DNA of 64,000 nucleotides, taken from positions 372,001 through 436,000 of the forward strand of contig NZ_JBOCEG010000002.1 in assembly GCF_050586465.1 (NCBI RefSeq). Reading direction: 5' to 3'. The DNA is from CAJXYS01 sp913063035 (GTDB taxonomy: Bacteria; Pseudomonadota; Alphaproteobacteria; Rhodobacterales; Rhodobacteraceae). The notes under the pieces were generated by a model that saw nothing but the letters and a program-made list of their open reading frames with translations, searched no databases and was not told the origin of the DNA. Every line of letters starts with the position of its first letter. Positions within the stretch are counted from its first letter, which is position 1. Shown one piece after another: positions 50,949-60,313 of this stretch. Made by a program: the position numbers and the translations under genes.

Positions 50949-52043
50949 ATGAAGGACAGCGCGCCGGTCTGGGCCCTGGGCCTGATGTCCGGCACCTCGA
51001 TGGACGGCGTCGACGCCGCGCTTCTGAAGACAGACGGCCACGCGATCCTGGCCTTCGGGGAGACCGGGTTTCGCCCCTATTCCGAGGAAGAACGCGCGAC
51101 CATCGCCGCCGCGCAGGGGTGCTGGCCGGGCGATCCCGGCGTCGCCGCGGCGGAGGCGGTGGTGCGGCGCGTCCACGGCGAGATCGTCGCCGGAACGGAC
51201 GGCGTCGAAATCGTTGGGTTTCACGGCCAGACCGTCGCCCATGATCCGCGCGGGCGCGGCACCCACCAGCTGGGTGACGGCGCGGGCCTGTCCGCGGACA
51301 CCGGGCGCACCGTCGTCTGGGACTTTCGCAGCGCCGATGTCGCGCTCGGTGGCGAGGGCGCGCCGCTCGCGCCGTTTTTCCACCATGCCTGCGCCCGCTG
51401 GATCGGGGCCGCGGGGCCGATGGCCTTTCTGAACCTCGGCGGCGTGGGCAACCTGACCTGGGTCGACCCCGGCCTCGCGGCCCCCGAGGCGCCGGGCGCC
51501 TGCCTCGCCTTCGACACCGGGCCGGCCAATGCGCTGCTCGACGACCTCGTGCGGGCCCGCACCGGCGCGCCCTGCGACCGCGACGGGGCACTGGCTGCCG
51601 CGGGCCATGCCGACCCGACCGTGGCGCGCGAGATGCTCGCCCTGCCGTATTTCTCAAGACTGCCGCCCAAATCCTTGGACAGGAACGAATTTGCCACGCT
51701 TTCGGCGCGTGTCGGGACGCTGTCGCTTGAAGATGCCTGCGCGACGCTGGCAGCCTGCAGCGTGGCCGCCGTTGTGGCCGGCGCGGCGCATTTCCCGGCC
51801 CCGCCGGCGCAGATCGTCGTAGCCGGAGGCGGGCGCAAGAATGCACATATCATGCGTGGCTTACGGGACAATCTTGAGGTCGATGTCCTGCCCGCCGAGG
51901 AGGTCGGCCTCGATGGCGACATGCTCGAGGCACAGGCCTTCGCCTATCTTGCCGTCCGGGTGCTGCGCGGCTTGCCGACCAGCGGCCCCTCGACCACCGG
52001 CGTCGCCGCGGCGGTGGGCGGCGGTCAGGTCAGCCGGCCCTAA
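50949..52043 (+). CDS. anmK: Anhydro-N-acetylmuramic acid kinase
   Basis: A 364-residue kinase of the ASKHA fold that phosphorylates and opens 1,6-anhydro-MurNAc in cell-wall recycling, giving MurNAc-6-phosphate. GLMSGTSMDGVDAALL at the N-terminus, GFHGQTVAHDP and LNLGGVGNLTWV are present, as is AGGGRKNAHIMRGL near the end. AAAGGAAAAGG precedes the ATG. It overlaps the convergent cupin gene by 4 nt. No murQ gene lies nearby. Confidence 0.96.
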   Translation: MKDSAPVWALGLMSGTSMDGVDAALLKTDGHAILAFGETGFRPYSEEERATIAAAQGCWPGDPGVAAAEAVVRRVHGEIVAGTDGVEIVGFHGQTVAHDPRGRGTHQLGDGAGLSADTGRTVVWDFRSADVALGGEGAPLAPFFHHACARWIGAAGPMAFLNLGGVGNLTWVDPGLAAPEAPGACLAFDTGPANALLDDLVRARTGAPCDRDGALAAAGHADPTVAREMLALPYFSRLPPKSLDRNEFATLSARVGTLSLEDACATLAACSVAAVVAGAAHFPAPPAQIVVAGGGRKNAHIMRGLRDNLEVDVLPAEEVGLDGDMLEAQAFAYLAVRVLRGLPTSGPSTTGVAAAVGGGQVSRP

Positions 52044-52471
52044 TCCGCGCCGGGGATGTCGAATCCCGGCGGCGCAAGCTCGAAGCCCTCGAAGCGGAAG
52101 CCGGGCGAGACGGTGCAGCCCACCAGCGTCCAGTCGCCGGTCGTCGCCGCCGCCTGCCAGTGGCCGGCCGGCACGACCCATTGCGGCCGCGCCCCGCGGG
52201 CGAGATCGGGGCCGAGCACATGCGCCGTGGCCGGGCCCGCGGTATCGGCCGCCATCGACAGGATCAGGGGCGCGCCGGCGTAGTGGTGCCAGATCTCGTC
52301 GGCGTCCACGCGGTGCCAGTGGCTGCGCTCGTCGCGCTGCAGCAGGAAATAGATGCAGGTTCCCGCAGGCCGGTTGCCCGTCCCGGCCGGGGCGGCCCAG
52401 GTTTCGCGGTAATGGCCGCCCTCGGGATGGGGCGCGAGGTCGAGCAGGCGGATGATCTCCTCGGCGGTCAT
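52040..52471 (-). CDS. Cupin_5 (DUF985) family protein
   Basis: A 143-residue single-domain cupin. EEIIRLLDLAPHPEGGHYRETW, IYFLLQRDERSHWHRVDADEIWHHYAGAPL (metal-ligand-like His and Glu) and LVGCTVSPGFRFEGFELAP are typical of the DUF985 subfamily, which is linked to sugar-epimerase-like folds but has no fixed function. The start overlaps the HAD gene stop by 4 nt, so enolase, HAD and cupin form one minus-strand unit. Confidence 0.92.
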   Translation of the reverse strand: MTAEEIIRLLDLAPHPEGGHYRETWAAPAGTGNRPAGTCIYFLLQRDERSHWHRVDADEIWHHYAGAPLILSMAADTAGPATAHVLGPDLARGARPQWVVPAGHWQAAATTGDWTLVGCTVSPGFRFEGFELAPPGFDIPGAD

Positions 52472-53154
52472 GGCGTCGCCACCCGCCGCGCGAGATCGCC
52501 GAAATCGGCCGCGACGATGTCCCAGTCGGCGTCCGGGCCGAGATCCTTCGTCTGGCCGGGGCCGTATTCGCCGGGCCGCGGCATGAAGCCTGTCCGCAAC
52601 CCCGCCGCCCGCGCCGCGTGCAGGTCGTCGTTATGGGCGGCGACCATCATCACCTGCTCCGGGGCGAGGCGCAGGGCCGCGCAGGACGCCTCGTAGACGA
52701 CGGCGCGCGGCTTGTAGTCCCGCGCGATCTCGGCCCCGAGGATGCAGTCCCAGGGCAGCCCGGCAAATCGCGCGAGCCGCGTCATCAGCGCGATCGAGCC
52801 GTTGGAGCAGGGCGCGATGATGGCGTGCTCCTTCAGCGCCGCGAGCCCCGGTCCCACGTCGGGCCAGGGATCGAGCCGTTCCCAGGCCCGGGCGAGCGCG
52901 GCGGGGTCGGGCACGCTGAGCCCCTGGCGCGTCAGCACGCGCGCAAGGTTCTCCCGGTGCAGGTCGTCGAGCGCGACGTATCCCCGCCGCCCGGCGCGGA
53001 TCGGCTCCATGGCAGGGTCGTATTCCGCCCGCCAGGCCAGTGCGAAAGCCTCGGCATCCACCCCGGGCAGCGCCGCGGCCACGGCCCGCGCGATGCTTCG
53101 CCGCCAGTCGACGCAGGTGCCGAAGACGTCGAAGATCAGCGCCGCGGGCCGCAT
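52468..53154 (-). CDS. Haloacid dehalogenase type II (HAD superfamily)
   Basis: A 228-residue hydrolase with nucleophile Asp9 in LIFDVFGTCVDWR, motif II CSNGS, the YKPRA Lys segment and the AHNDDLHAA motif near the C-terminus, all matching L-2-haloacid dehalogenases. Substrate is not known; many such enzymes act on 2-haloacids or on phosphorylated metabolites. It starts 7 nt after the enolase stop and overlaps the cupin gene by 4 nt, so it is downstream in the enolase operon. Confidence 0.9.
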   Translation of the reverse strand: MRPAALIFDVFGTCVDWRRSIARAVAAALPGVDAEAFALAWRAEYDPAMEPIRAGRRGYVALDDLHRENLARVLTRQGLSVPDPAALARAWERLDPWPDVGPGLAALKEHAIIAPCSNGSIALMTRLARFAGLPWDCILGAEIARDYKPRAVVYEASCAALRLAPEQVMMVAAHNDDLHAARAAGLRTGFMPRPGEYGPGQTKDLGPDADWDIVAADFGDLARRVATP

Positions 53155-53161
53155 CGCCGGA

Positions 53162-54439
53162 TCAGCCCCTCAGGATCGACCGGCCGGCATACTCGGCGGT
53201 CTCGCCCAGCATCTCCTCGATCCGGATCAGCTGGTTGTATTTCGCCAGCCTGTCGGACCGCGCGAGCGAGCCGGTCTTGATCTGCCCGCAATTGGTGGCC
53301 ACGGCGAGATCCGCGATGGTGGCGTCCTCGGTCTCGCCCGAGCGATGGGACATCACGCTGGTAAAGCCCGCGCGATGCGCCATCTCGACGGCGGCCAGGG
53401 TCTCGGTCAGCGTGCCGATCTGGTTGACCTTGACCAGAAGGGAATTGCCGCAGCCCTTCTCGATGCCCTCGGCCAGCCGGACGGGGTTGGTCACGAAGAG
53501 ATCGTCGCCCACCAGCTGGCAGCGGTCGCCGATGGCGTCGGTCAGCATCTTCCAGCCCTGCCAGTCGTCTTCCGAACAGCCGTCCTCGATCGAGATGATC
53601 GGGTAGTCGTCGACGAGCGCCGACAGGAGCTGCATGTTCTCCTCGGCGCTCAGGCTCTTGCCTTCGCCCGTCATCTCGTAGCGGCCGTCGCTAAAGTATT
53701 CGGTCGCCGCGCAATCCAGCGCAAGATAGATGTCCTGGCCGGGCGCATAGCCCGCCTTCTCGATGGACTTCATAATGAAATCAAGCGCATCACGCGTGGA
53801 GTTCAGGTTTGGCGCGAAGCCGCCCTCGTCGCCCACGCCGGTGGCGAGCCCCGCGGCGGACAGCTCTTTCTTGAGTGTGTGGAACACTTCCGCGCCCATG
53901 CGCACCGCCTCGCGGAGGGAGGTCGCGGCGACGGGCATGATCATGAATTCCTGAACGTCGATCGGGTTGTCGGCGTGCTCGCCGCCATTGATGATGTTCA
54001 TCATCGGCACGGGCAGGACCCGGGCCGACGTGCCGCCGACGTAGCGGTAGAGCGGCTGCGCCGAGAAATCGGCCGCCGCCTTCGCCACCGCCAGCGACAC
54101 GCCGAGGATCGCGTTCGCGCCCAGGCGGCCCTTGTTGTCGGTGCCGTCCATCTCGATCATCAGCCGGTCGATGGCGACCTGCTCGGTGGCGTCGGCGCCG
54201 ATCAGTTCCCCGGCGATCTCGCCGTTCACGGCGGCGACGGCCTCGAGCACGCCCTTGCCGAGATAGCGTGCCTTGTCGCCGTCGCGCCGCTCGACCGCCT
54301 CGTGGGCGCCGGTCGATGCGCCCGAGGGCACGGCCGCGCGGCCCTGGCTGCCGTCTTCCAGCGTCACGTCCACCTCGACGGTGGGATTGCCGCGGCTGTC
54401 CAGGATCTCGCGCCCGGTGATGTCGATGATTTCGCTCAT
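53162..54439 (-). CDS. eno: Enolase
   Basis: A 425-residue glycolytic enzyme that interconverts 2-phosphoglycerate and phosphoenolpyruvate. It begins SEIIDITGREILDSRGNPTVEVDV; GEHADNPIDVQEFMIMP, SIEDGCSEDDWQGWK, LVKVNQIGTLTET and SHRSGETEDATIADLAVA are intact, including the catalytic Lys and metal ligands. It is the first gene of a three-gene minus-strand unit with the HAD and cupin genes. GAGTGAC precedes the ATG. Confidence 0.98.
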   Translation of the reverse strand: MSEIIDITGREILDSRGNPTVEVDVTLEDGSQGRAAVPSGASTGAHEAVERRDGDKARYLGKGVLEAVAAVNGEIAGELIGADATEQVAIDRLMIEMDGTDNKGRLGANAILGVSLAVAKAAADFSAQPLYRYVGGTSARVLPVPMMNIINGGEHADNPIDVQEFMIMPVAATSLREAVRMGAEVFHTLKKELSAAGLATGVGDEGGFAPNLNSTRDALDFIMKSIEKAGYAPGQDIYLALDCAATEYFSDGRYEMTGEGKSLSAEENMQLLSALVDDYPIISIEDGCSEDDWQGWKMLTDAIGDRCQLVGDDLFVTNPVRLAEGIEKGCGNSLLVKVNQIGTLTETLAAVEMAHRAGFTSVMSHRSGETEDATIADLAVATNCGQIKTGSLARSDRLAKYNQLIRIEEMLGETAEYAGRSILRG

Positions 54440-54481
54440 GTCACTCCGTCCTCAGCGTGTGAAGGGCCAGTCGCGCCCCGT

Positions 54482-55372
54482 TTAGCCGACAGGGGGCGCA
54501 GAGGAAAGGGTGCGCCGCGCCAGCCGGCGCTCGCGGAAGATGGTATAGAGCCCCGAGGCGATGATGAGCCCTGCGCCGCCGAGCGTCGCGGCGTCGGGCC
54601 GTTCGCCGAAGGCCAGCGCGCCGATGCCGAGCGCGAAGACCATCCGGGTGTAGCGGAAGGGCGTGACGACGGCGATCTCGCCCACGCGCATCGCGCCGGT
54701 GATCGCCCAGTAGCCGCAGATCCCGATCCCGAGGGCAAAGCCGAGATCGCGCCAGTTCACCGGGGAGGGCGCGCGCGCCGGCCCGTCGATGGCCAGCAGG
54801 AAGGCGCCGGCAACGATCAGCATCGCGAAGGCATAGGCCGAGAGCTGCACCGTCGTCACCTTTGCGGGCACGCGCCGCGTGGCCAGGTCGCGCAGCGCCA
54901 GGCCCGCCACGCCCTGCACCGCGAAGAGCGAGGCGGGCTCGAACCCCGCGAGGCCGGGCCGGATGATGATCAGGACGCCCGCGAAGCCCGCGGCGATGGC
55001 GCTCCAGCGGCGCCAGCCGACCTCCGCCCCGAGAAAGAGCGCCGCGCCGAAGGTCACCGCCAGCGGCGTCGCCTGCAGGATCGCCGAGGCGGTCGAGAGC
55101 GGCGTGAGCGCCAGCGCGGTGACGAATCCGATCGTCCCGATCAACTCGCCCAGGTTGCGCAGCATCACCGCGGGCAGCAGCAGGTCGCGCGACACCAGCC
55201 GCGACCGGGCCCGGAGCGCGGCGAGCCCGAAGGCGAGCGTGCCGCCGAGGCCGAGGAAGGCCAGGATCTGGCCCGTTGGCAGGTCGGCCGCGACCCGCTT
55301 GATGAACATGTCCTCCAGCGCAAAGGCCGCCATGGCCCCCACCATCAGGAGGATGCCGCGCATGTTATCCAT
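54482..55372 (-). CDS. DMT/EamA family transporter (first copy)
   Basis: A 296-residue ten-helix drug/metabolite transporter with two EamA repeats (about 3-135 and 148-280). GFVTALALTPLSTASAILQATPLAVTFGAALFLGAEVGWRRW is the typical helix 3-4 segment. Substrate unknown. Two in-frame ATG codons compete (55372 and 55363); the first was used. It lies between eno and fur, with fur upstream on the same strand. Confidence 0.88.
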   Translation of the reverse strand: MDNMRGILLMVGAMAAFALEDMFIKRVAADLPTGQILAFLGLGGTLAFGLAALRARSRLVSRDLLLPAVMLRNLGELIGTIGFVTALALTPLSTASAILQATPLAVTFGAALFLGAEVGWRRWSAIAAGFAGVLIIIRPGLAGFEPASLFAVQGVAGLALRDLATRRVPAKVTTVQLSAYAFAMLIVAGAFLLAIDGPARAPSPVNWRDLGFALGIGICGYWAITGAMRVGEIAVVTPFRYTRMVFALGIGALAFGERPDAATLGGAGLIIASGLYTIFRERRLARRTLSSAPPVG

Positions 55373-55444
55373 TTCCGGAATCCGTTGTCGCTGCCGGCCC
55401 GGCATAGCGCGTTCGTCGCCCGGGCGGAAGATGCGCCGCGCGCG

Positions 55445-55864
55445 TCAGCCCTTGCGCGATTTCCTGACGCCGTAGAGTTCCAGCTTGTGGCCCTTCAGCC
55501 GGTAGCCCAGCCGCTCGGCGATCTTTTCCTGCAGTTCCTCGATCTCGGGGTCGACGAACTCGATCACTTCGCCGGTCGTCATGTCGATCAGGTGATCGTG
55601 ATGTTCGCGCTCGGCGTCCTCGTAGCGGGCGCGGCCGTCGCCGAATTCCACCTTCTCGAGAATGCCGGCTTCTTCGAAAAGCTTCACGGTGCGGTAGACG
55701 GTCGCCAGCGAGATCTTCGGATCGCGTTCGCTGGCGAGCGCGTAGAGCTCCTCGACGTCGGAATGGGCCGGCGCGTCCTGCAGCGCGCGCGCGATAGTGC
55801 GGCGCTGGTCGGTCATGCGCAGCCCCTTGGCCTCGCAGCGGTCGATGATGCTGTCGGTGCTCAT
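55445..55864 (-). CDS. fur: Fur-family metalloregulator (Fur/Mur type)
   Basis: A 139-residue regulator: winged-helix DNA-binding domain (about 1-80, LRMTDQRRTIARALQ, SLATVYRTVKLFEEAGIL) and dimerisation/metal domain (about 85-139, EHHDHLIDMTTGEVIEFVDPEIEELQ). The CxxC structural-zinc motif of E. coli Fur is absent (DMTT in its place), as in many alphaproteobacterial Fur/Mur proteins; in Rhodobacter sphaeroides such a protein responds to manganese, so the metal here is uncertain. The start MSTDSIIDRCEAKG is preceded by GGGGGAG; a 54-codon extension was rejected. Confidence 0.93.
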   Translation of the reverse strand: MSTDSIIDRCEAKGLRMTDQRRTIARALQDAPAHSDVEELYALASERDPKISLATVYRTVKLFEEAGILEKVEFGDGRARYEDAEREHHDHLIDMTTGEVIEFVDPEIEELQEKIAERLGYRLKGHKLELYGVRKSRKG

Positions 55865-55998
55865 GGCTCCCCCGTGCTTGGGCGGCGTTCTAGACCAATC
55901 GGCCGCCATCGGGAAAGACAAAATGCCGGTGCGGCGGGCGCTTGACACCGGGCCGCCCAGCCCGAAGGGTGGCGCGGTTCGGGGAAAACGGGCAGGGC

Positions 55999-56901
55999 AT
56001 GGAGCGCAAGGACGGGATCGACGCATTCGGCGCGGTGGCGCTGATCGGGTTCTCGATGGTGCTGGGGTTCAACCAGGTCATCATCAAGGTCGTGAACGAG
56101 GGGTTCCAGCCGGTCTTCTGGGCCGGGCTGCGGTCGGTGATCGCGGTGGCCTGTCTCTGGGGTTGGATGGTCCTGCGCGGGCGGCCGCCGCGGATCACCC
56201 GCGCGACGCTGGGGCCCGGCATCCTGATCGGGCTGATCTTCGCGGTGGAATTCCTGCTGCTTTTCATCGCGCTGGATCTCACGACGGTCACCCGCGCCTC
56301 GGTCATCTTCTACTCCATGCCGGTCTGGCTCTCGATCGCGGGGCATTTCCTGCTGCCGGGCGAGCGGCTGACCCGGCGCAAGAGCCTCGGCCTGGCGCTG
56401 GCCTTCGCGGGCGTGGGCTGGGCGATCCTCGACCGCGGCGCCGCCGGGGGCGCGGGCAGTCTCGCGGGGGATCTCTGTGCGCTCGGCGCGGCGCTCTCCT
56501 GGGCGGCGCTGCCGCTCTGCGCGCGGCTGACGGCGATGTCGGGCGAGCGGGCGGACATGCAGATCTTTTGGCAAGTGCTTGTTTCGGCGCCGGTATTGCT
56601 GGCGGCCTCGCTCCTCTTCGGACCCTTGCTGCGCGATCCGGGCCTCGTCCATTTTGCCGGTCTGGGGGTGCAGGCGGTGCTGATCGTCTCGGCCAGCTAC
56701 GTCTTCTGGTTCTGGCTGCTGTCGGTCTACCCGGCCAACGCGGTGGCGAGCTTCAGTTTCCTGACGCCGGTGCTGTCGGTGATGATGGGCTGGCTGATCC
56801 TGGGCGAGACCATCGGCCCCGTCATCATCGCATCGCTGGTGCTGGTTTCGGCGGGGATCGTGCTGATCAACCGCCCGGCGCGCACGCCGCCCCGCGTCTG
56901 A
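55999..56901 (+). CDS. DMT/EamA family transporter (second copy)
   Basis: A 300-residue, about ten-helix permease with two EamA domains (about 10-135 and 150-290); FSMVLGFNQVIIKVVNEGFQPVFWAGLRS is the first repeat and ANAVASFSFLTPVLSVMMGWLILGE the conserved end of the second. Substrate unknown. It is divergent from fur and convergent with selO, ending 6 nt before it. The start MERKDGIDAFGAV was chosen because the frame before it lacks a membrane-protein character. Confidence 0.88.
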   Translation: MERKDGIDAFGAVALIGFSMVLGFNQVIIKVVNEGFQPVFWAGLRSVIAVACLWGWMVLRGRPPRITRATLGPGILIGLIFAVEFLLLFIALDLTTVTRASVIFYSMPVWLSIAGHFLLPGERLTRRKSLGLALAFAGVGWAILDRGAAGGAGSLAGDLCALGAALSWAALPLCARLTAMSGERADMQIFWQVLVSAPVLLAASLLFGPLLRDPGLVHFAGLGVQAVLIVSASYVFWFWLLSVYPANAVASFSFLTPVLSVMMGWLILGETIGPVIIASLVLVSAGIVLINRPARTPPRV

Positions 56902-56907
56902 GGCGGC

Positions 56908-58398
56908 TCAGGTGCCGCAGAAGGTCTGCCGCACCTCCTCGCCGGGGGCGGGGGGATCCTGGTAGGCCGCATGCGCCGGCTGCTCCTCGAAGGGCGCGGA
57001 CAGCACCTCGACCAGGGTCTCGAAAGGGGCGTAGTCGCCCGCGACGGCCGCCTCGATCGCTTGCTCGACGCGGTGATTGCGCGGGATGAAGGCCGGGTTC
57101 GCCGCCCGCATCGCGGCGCGGCGGGCGTCGGGGGCGCTCTGTTCCATCGCGAGGCGCTGGCGCCAGCGCGCCGCCCAGCCGTCGAAGAGCGCCGGGTCGG
57201 CGAAGAGCGCGCGGACCGGATCGTCGGCCTCGGGGTCGTCTCCCAGCTCGGAGAGCCGCCGGAAGGTCAGCGTGAAATCCGCCCGGCCCTCGGCCATGCG
57301 CGAGAGCAGGTTCTGCGCCAGCTCCGCGTCGTCTTCCCGTGCCTCGGCCAGACCCAGCTTGGCACGGAAGACGTCGCGCCACGCGTCCATGTAATGATCG
57401 CCGAAGCGGTTGATCGTCTCGGTCGCGGTCTCGATGGCCTTGTCCTGGTCGGCATCGATCAGCGGCAGCAGGCAGGTCGCCAGCTGCGCCAGGTTCCACA
57501 CGGCGATCTGCGGCTGGTTGCGATAGGCATAGCGGCCGAACTGGTCGATGGAGCTGAACACCTTGTCGGGGTGATAGGCATCCATAAAGGCGCAGGGCCC
57601 GTAATCGATGGTCTCGCCCGACAGGGTCATGTTGTCGGTGTTCATCACCCCGTGGATGAAGCCCACGCCCATCCAGCGCGCGATCAGCCGGGCCTGGCGC
57701 TCGGTCACCGCGCCGAGCAGGGCCAGCGCCGGGGTCCCGGCCTCGGCCAGTGCGGGGTAGTGCCGCGCGATCACGAAATCGGTCAGGGTCTGCAGCGCCT
57801 CGGTGTCGCCGCGCGCGGCGAAATACTGGAAGGTGCCGACGCGCACGTGGCTCGCCGCGACGCGGGTCAGCACCGCGCCGGGAAAGGCGCCCTCGCGGTA
57901 GACCGGCTCGCCCGTGGTCACGGCGGCGAGCGCGCGGGTGGTGGGCACGCCGAGCGCATGCATCGCCTCCGAGACGACGTATTCGCGGATCACCGGCCCG
58001 ATCCAGGCGCGCCCGTCGCCCATGCGCGAATAGGGGGTGCGGCCCGCGCCCTTGAGCTGGATGTCGCGCGGGCGGCCCGCGCGATCCGTCACCTCGCCCA
58101 GCAGGATCGCGCGCCCGTCGCCCAGCTGCGGCACCCAGCCGCCGAACTGGTGCCCGGCATAGGCCTGTGCCAGCGGCGCGGCCCCCTCGGGCACGCGGTT
58201 GCCGGCAAGGATGGCGATGCCGTCGGGGCTGGCCAGCGCCGCGGGATCCAGGCCCAGATCATGCGCAAGCGCGGCATTGACCCGGACCAGGCCGGGTTTT
58301 TCGACCGGCGTCGGGTCGAGCCGCGTGTAGAACCGCTCCGGCAGGCGGGCATAGCGGTTCTCGAAGGCGAATCCGGCGGTATCGGCAGCTTTGTCCAT
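56908..58398 (-). CDS. selO: SelO-type protein adenylyltransferase (YdiU)
   Basis: A 496-residue pseudokinase-fold enzyme that transfers AMP to protein hydroxyl groups, linked to redox homeostasis. QLKGAGRTPYSRMGDGRAWIGPVIREY, FIHGVMNTDNMTLSGETIDYGPCAFMD and the start FENRYARLPERFYTRLDPTPV are diagnostic. The C-terminus ends TFCGT, with Cys494 at the site that is selenocysteine in animal SelO. It converges with the DMT transporter gene and lies downstream of a nucleoside hydrolase and mazG on the same strand. Confidence 0.95.
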   Translation of the reverse strand: MDKAADTAGFAFENRYARLPERFYTRLDPTPVEKPGLVRVNAALAHDLGLDPAALASPDGIAILAGNRVPEGAAPLAQAYAGHQFGGWVPQLGDGRAILLGEVTDRAGRPRDIQLKGAGRTPYSRMGDGRAWIGPVIREYVVSEAMHALGVPTTRALAAVTTGEPVYREGAFPGAVLTRVAASHVRVGTFQYFAARGDTEALQTLTDFVIARHYPALAEAGTPALALLGAVTERQARLIARWMGVGFIHGVMNTDNMTLSGETIDYGPCAFMDAYHPDKVFSSIDQFGRYAYRNQPQIAVWNLAQLATCLLPLIDADQDKAIETATETINRFGDHYMDAWRDVFRAKLGLAEAREDDAELAQNLLSRMAEGRADFTLTFRRLSELGDDPEADDPVRALFADPALFDGWAARWRQRLAMEQSAPDARRAAMRAANPAFIPRNHRVEQAIEAAVAGDYAPFETLVEVLSAPFEEQPAHAAYQDPPAPGEEVRQTFCGT

Positions 58399-58445
58399 GC
58401 CCCAGAGCTAGGTGTCGCGAGCGGCGATTGCCAGTGGCCGCGCGG

Positions 58446-59390
58446 CTAAAGCCGGCCCAGCCGTTCGGTCAGCAGCTCGAAGAACCCGTCCGCGTCGAGC
58501 CGCCCCATGAAGGTGGCGTTGGGCGCGCGGCCGGAGACACGCCACCAGTCCGCCACGGTCATGCCGGTGGTCAGCCGGCCCTCGGTCTCGATCTCGACAT
58601 TGACATGGCGCCCCGCGAAGAGATCGGGACGCAGCAGGTAGGCGGTCACGCAGGGATCGTGCAGCGGCGCGCCGGCGCTGCCGTATTTCTCGCGGTCGAA
58701 GCGCTCGAAGAAGTCGGTCATCTCGGCAACGGCCACGCCCACCGGCGTGCCGAGCGCGCGGAAGGCGTCGTTGCGCGGTTTCGTCACCAGCGCCTGGTGC
58801 GTCACGTCGAGCGGCATCACCGTGATCGGTGCGCCACATTTGAAAACGATGTCAGCGGCTTCGGGGTCGACATAGATGTTGAATTCTGCCGCGGGGGTGA
58901 TGTTGCCCACCTCGAAATAGGCGCCGCCCATCAGCACGATCTCGCGGATGCGCCCGGCGATGTCGGGCGCGCGCGTCAGGGCGGCGGCGACATTCGTAAG
59001 CGGGCCCAGCGGGCAGAGCGTGACCGTACCCGGCGGCTCGGCCCGGAGCGTCTCGACGATGAAATCGACGCCGTGGACCGCCTGCAGCGGCATCCCGGGC
59101 ATCGGCAGCACCGGGCCGTCCAGCCCGGTCTTGCCATGGACATGCTCGGCGGTGACGAGCTTGCGCTTGAGCGGTGCATCGCAGCCGGCGAAGACGCGGA
59201 TGTCGGGCCGCCCCGCCAACTCGCAGACGATGCGGGCGTTCCGTTCGGTCAGCGGCAGGGGCACGTTGCCCGCGACCGCGGTGATGCCGAGCACGTCGAT
59301 CTCCTCGGGGCTGGCCAGCGCCAGCAGGATCGCCACGGCGTCGTCCTGTCCCGGGTCGGTGTCGATGATGATCCTGCGTGGCGCGGTCAT
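58446..59390 (-). CDS. Inosine-uridine-preferring nucleoside hydrolase
   Basis: A 314-residue calcium enzyme that splits nucleosides into base and ribose. The IIIDTDPGQDDAVAILLAL motif (Asp cluster for Ca) and TPAAEFNIYVDPEAADIVF and HDPCVTAYLL (second metal site) are all present. Its start is 4 nt after the mazG stop, so the two nucleotide-handling genes are translated together. Start at MTAPRRIIIDTDPG; the upstream extension overlaps mazG and was rejected. Confidence 0.93.
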   Translation of the reverse strand: MTAPRRIIIDTDPGQDDAVAILLALASPEEIDVLGITAVAGNVPLPLTERNARIVCELAGRPDIRVFAGCDAPLKRKLVTAEHVHGKTGLDGPVLPMPGMPLQAVHGVDFIVETLRAEPPGTVTLCPLGPLTNVAAALTRAPDIAGRIREIVLMGGAYFEVGNITPAAEFNIYVDPEAADIVFKCGAPITVMPLDVTHQALVTKPRNDAFRALGTPVGVAVAEMTDFFERFDREKYGSAGAPLHDPCVTAYLLRPDLFAGRHVNVEIETEGRLTTGMTVADWWRVSGRAPNATFMGRLDADGFFELLTERLGRL

Positions 59391-59394
59391 GGGG

Positions 59395-60249
59395 TCACTC
59401 CTGCGCGGCCCTGTCGGCTTTCTCGTCGGCCTTGGCCCGATCCCAGAGCGCGTCCATCTCCGCGAGGTCCGAGTCCACGGGCGTGCGGCCATCCCGGGCG
59501 AGCGCCGACTCGATGGCGGCGAATCGGCGGGTGAACTTGGCGTTGGCGGCGCGCAGCGCGGCCTCGGGATCGATCCCGAGATGGCGGCCGAGATTCGCCA
59601 TGACGAAGAGCAGGTCGCCGAACTCTTCCTCGATCTCGGCCTGGCCCAGGGTGTCGCGGGCCTCGACCAGCTCGCGGGCCTCCTCGGTGATCTTGTCGAC
59701 GACCTGCGCGGTCGCCGGCCAGTCGAAGCCGACGCGCGCCGCGCGTTTCTGCAGCTTCACCGCGCGCAGCAGCGCCGGCAGGCCGAGTGCCACGCCGTCC
59801 AGCGTGCCGGCGCGGGCCTTGCCCGCCGCCGCGCGTTCGGCGGCCTTGATCGCTTCCCAGTCGCGGGTCTGCTGCTCGGGCGTCTTGTCGCGGCTTTCCC
59901 CGCCGAAGACATGGGGGTGACGCGCGATCATCTTGTCGGCAATGGCATTGGCGATGCTGTGGAAATCGAACCGGTCCTGCTCGGCACCCATCTCGGCGTG
60001 GTAGACCACCTGCAACAGCAGATCGCCCAGCTCCCCCTCCAGCTCGTCCCAGGCGCCGCGCGCGATGGCGTCGGCCACCTCGTAGGCTTCCTCGATGGTG
60101 TAGGGCGCGATCGAGGCGAAATCCTGCGCGATGTCCCAGGGGCAGCCCGTTTCGGGGTCGCGCAGCCGGCGCATGATTTCCAGCAGCCGGGGCAAACCCC
60201 CGGCCGGATCGAGGCAAAGGCGCTGGCTTTCTGCGGGATCGGGGGGCAT
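59395..60249 (-). CDS. mazG: Nucleoside triphosphate pyrophosphohydrolase MazG
   Basis: A 284-residue NTP-cleansing enzyme with two MazG domains. The N-terminal one has CPWDIAQDFASIAPYTIEEAYEVADAI and ELEGELGDLLLQVV (metal-binding Glu cluster); the second has EEARELVEARDTLGQAEIEEEFGDLLFVMANL. It hydrolyses NTPs and dNTPs, including damaged ones. The start MPPDPAESQRL has GGAGG 7 nt upstream; the long ORF reaching 61131 in this frame is spurious. It is coupled to the nucleoside hydrolase and divergent from the amidohydrolase. Confidence 0.95.
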   Translation of the reverse strand: MPPDPAESQRLCLDPAGGLPRLLEIMRRLRDPETGCPWDIAQDFASIAPYTIEEAYEVADAIARGAWDELEGELGDLLLQVVYHAEMGAEQDRFDFHSIANAIADKMIARHPHVFGGESRDKTPEQQTRDWEAIKAAERAAAGKARAGTLDGVALGLPALLRAVKLQKRAARVGFDWPATAQVVDKITEEARELVEARDTLGQAEIEEEFGDLLFVMANLGRHLGIDPEAALRAANAKFTRRFAAIESALARDGRTPVDSDLAEMDALWDRAKADEKADRAAQE

Positions 60250-60313
60250 TGCGGCGCCTCCGGCTTTGGTGGAAACTCGCGCGACTGAACACCAGCCACG
60301 CCCCGGAGTCCAC

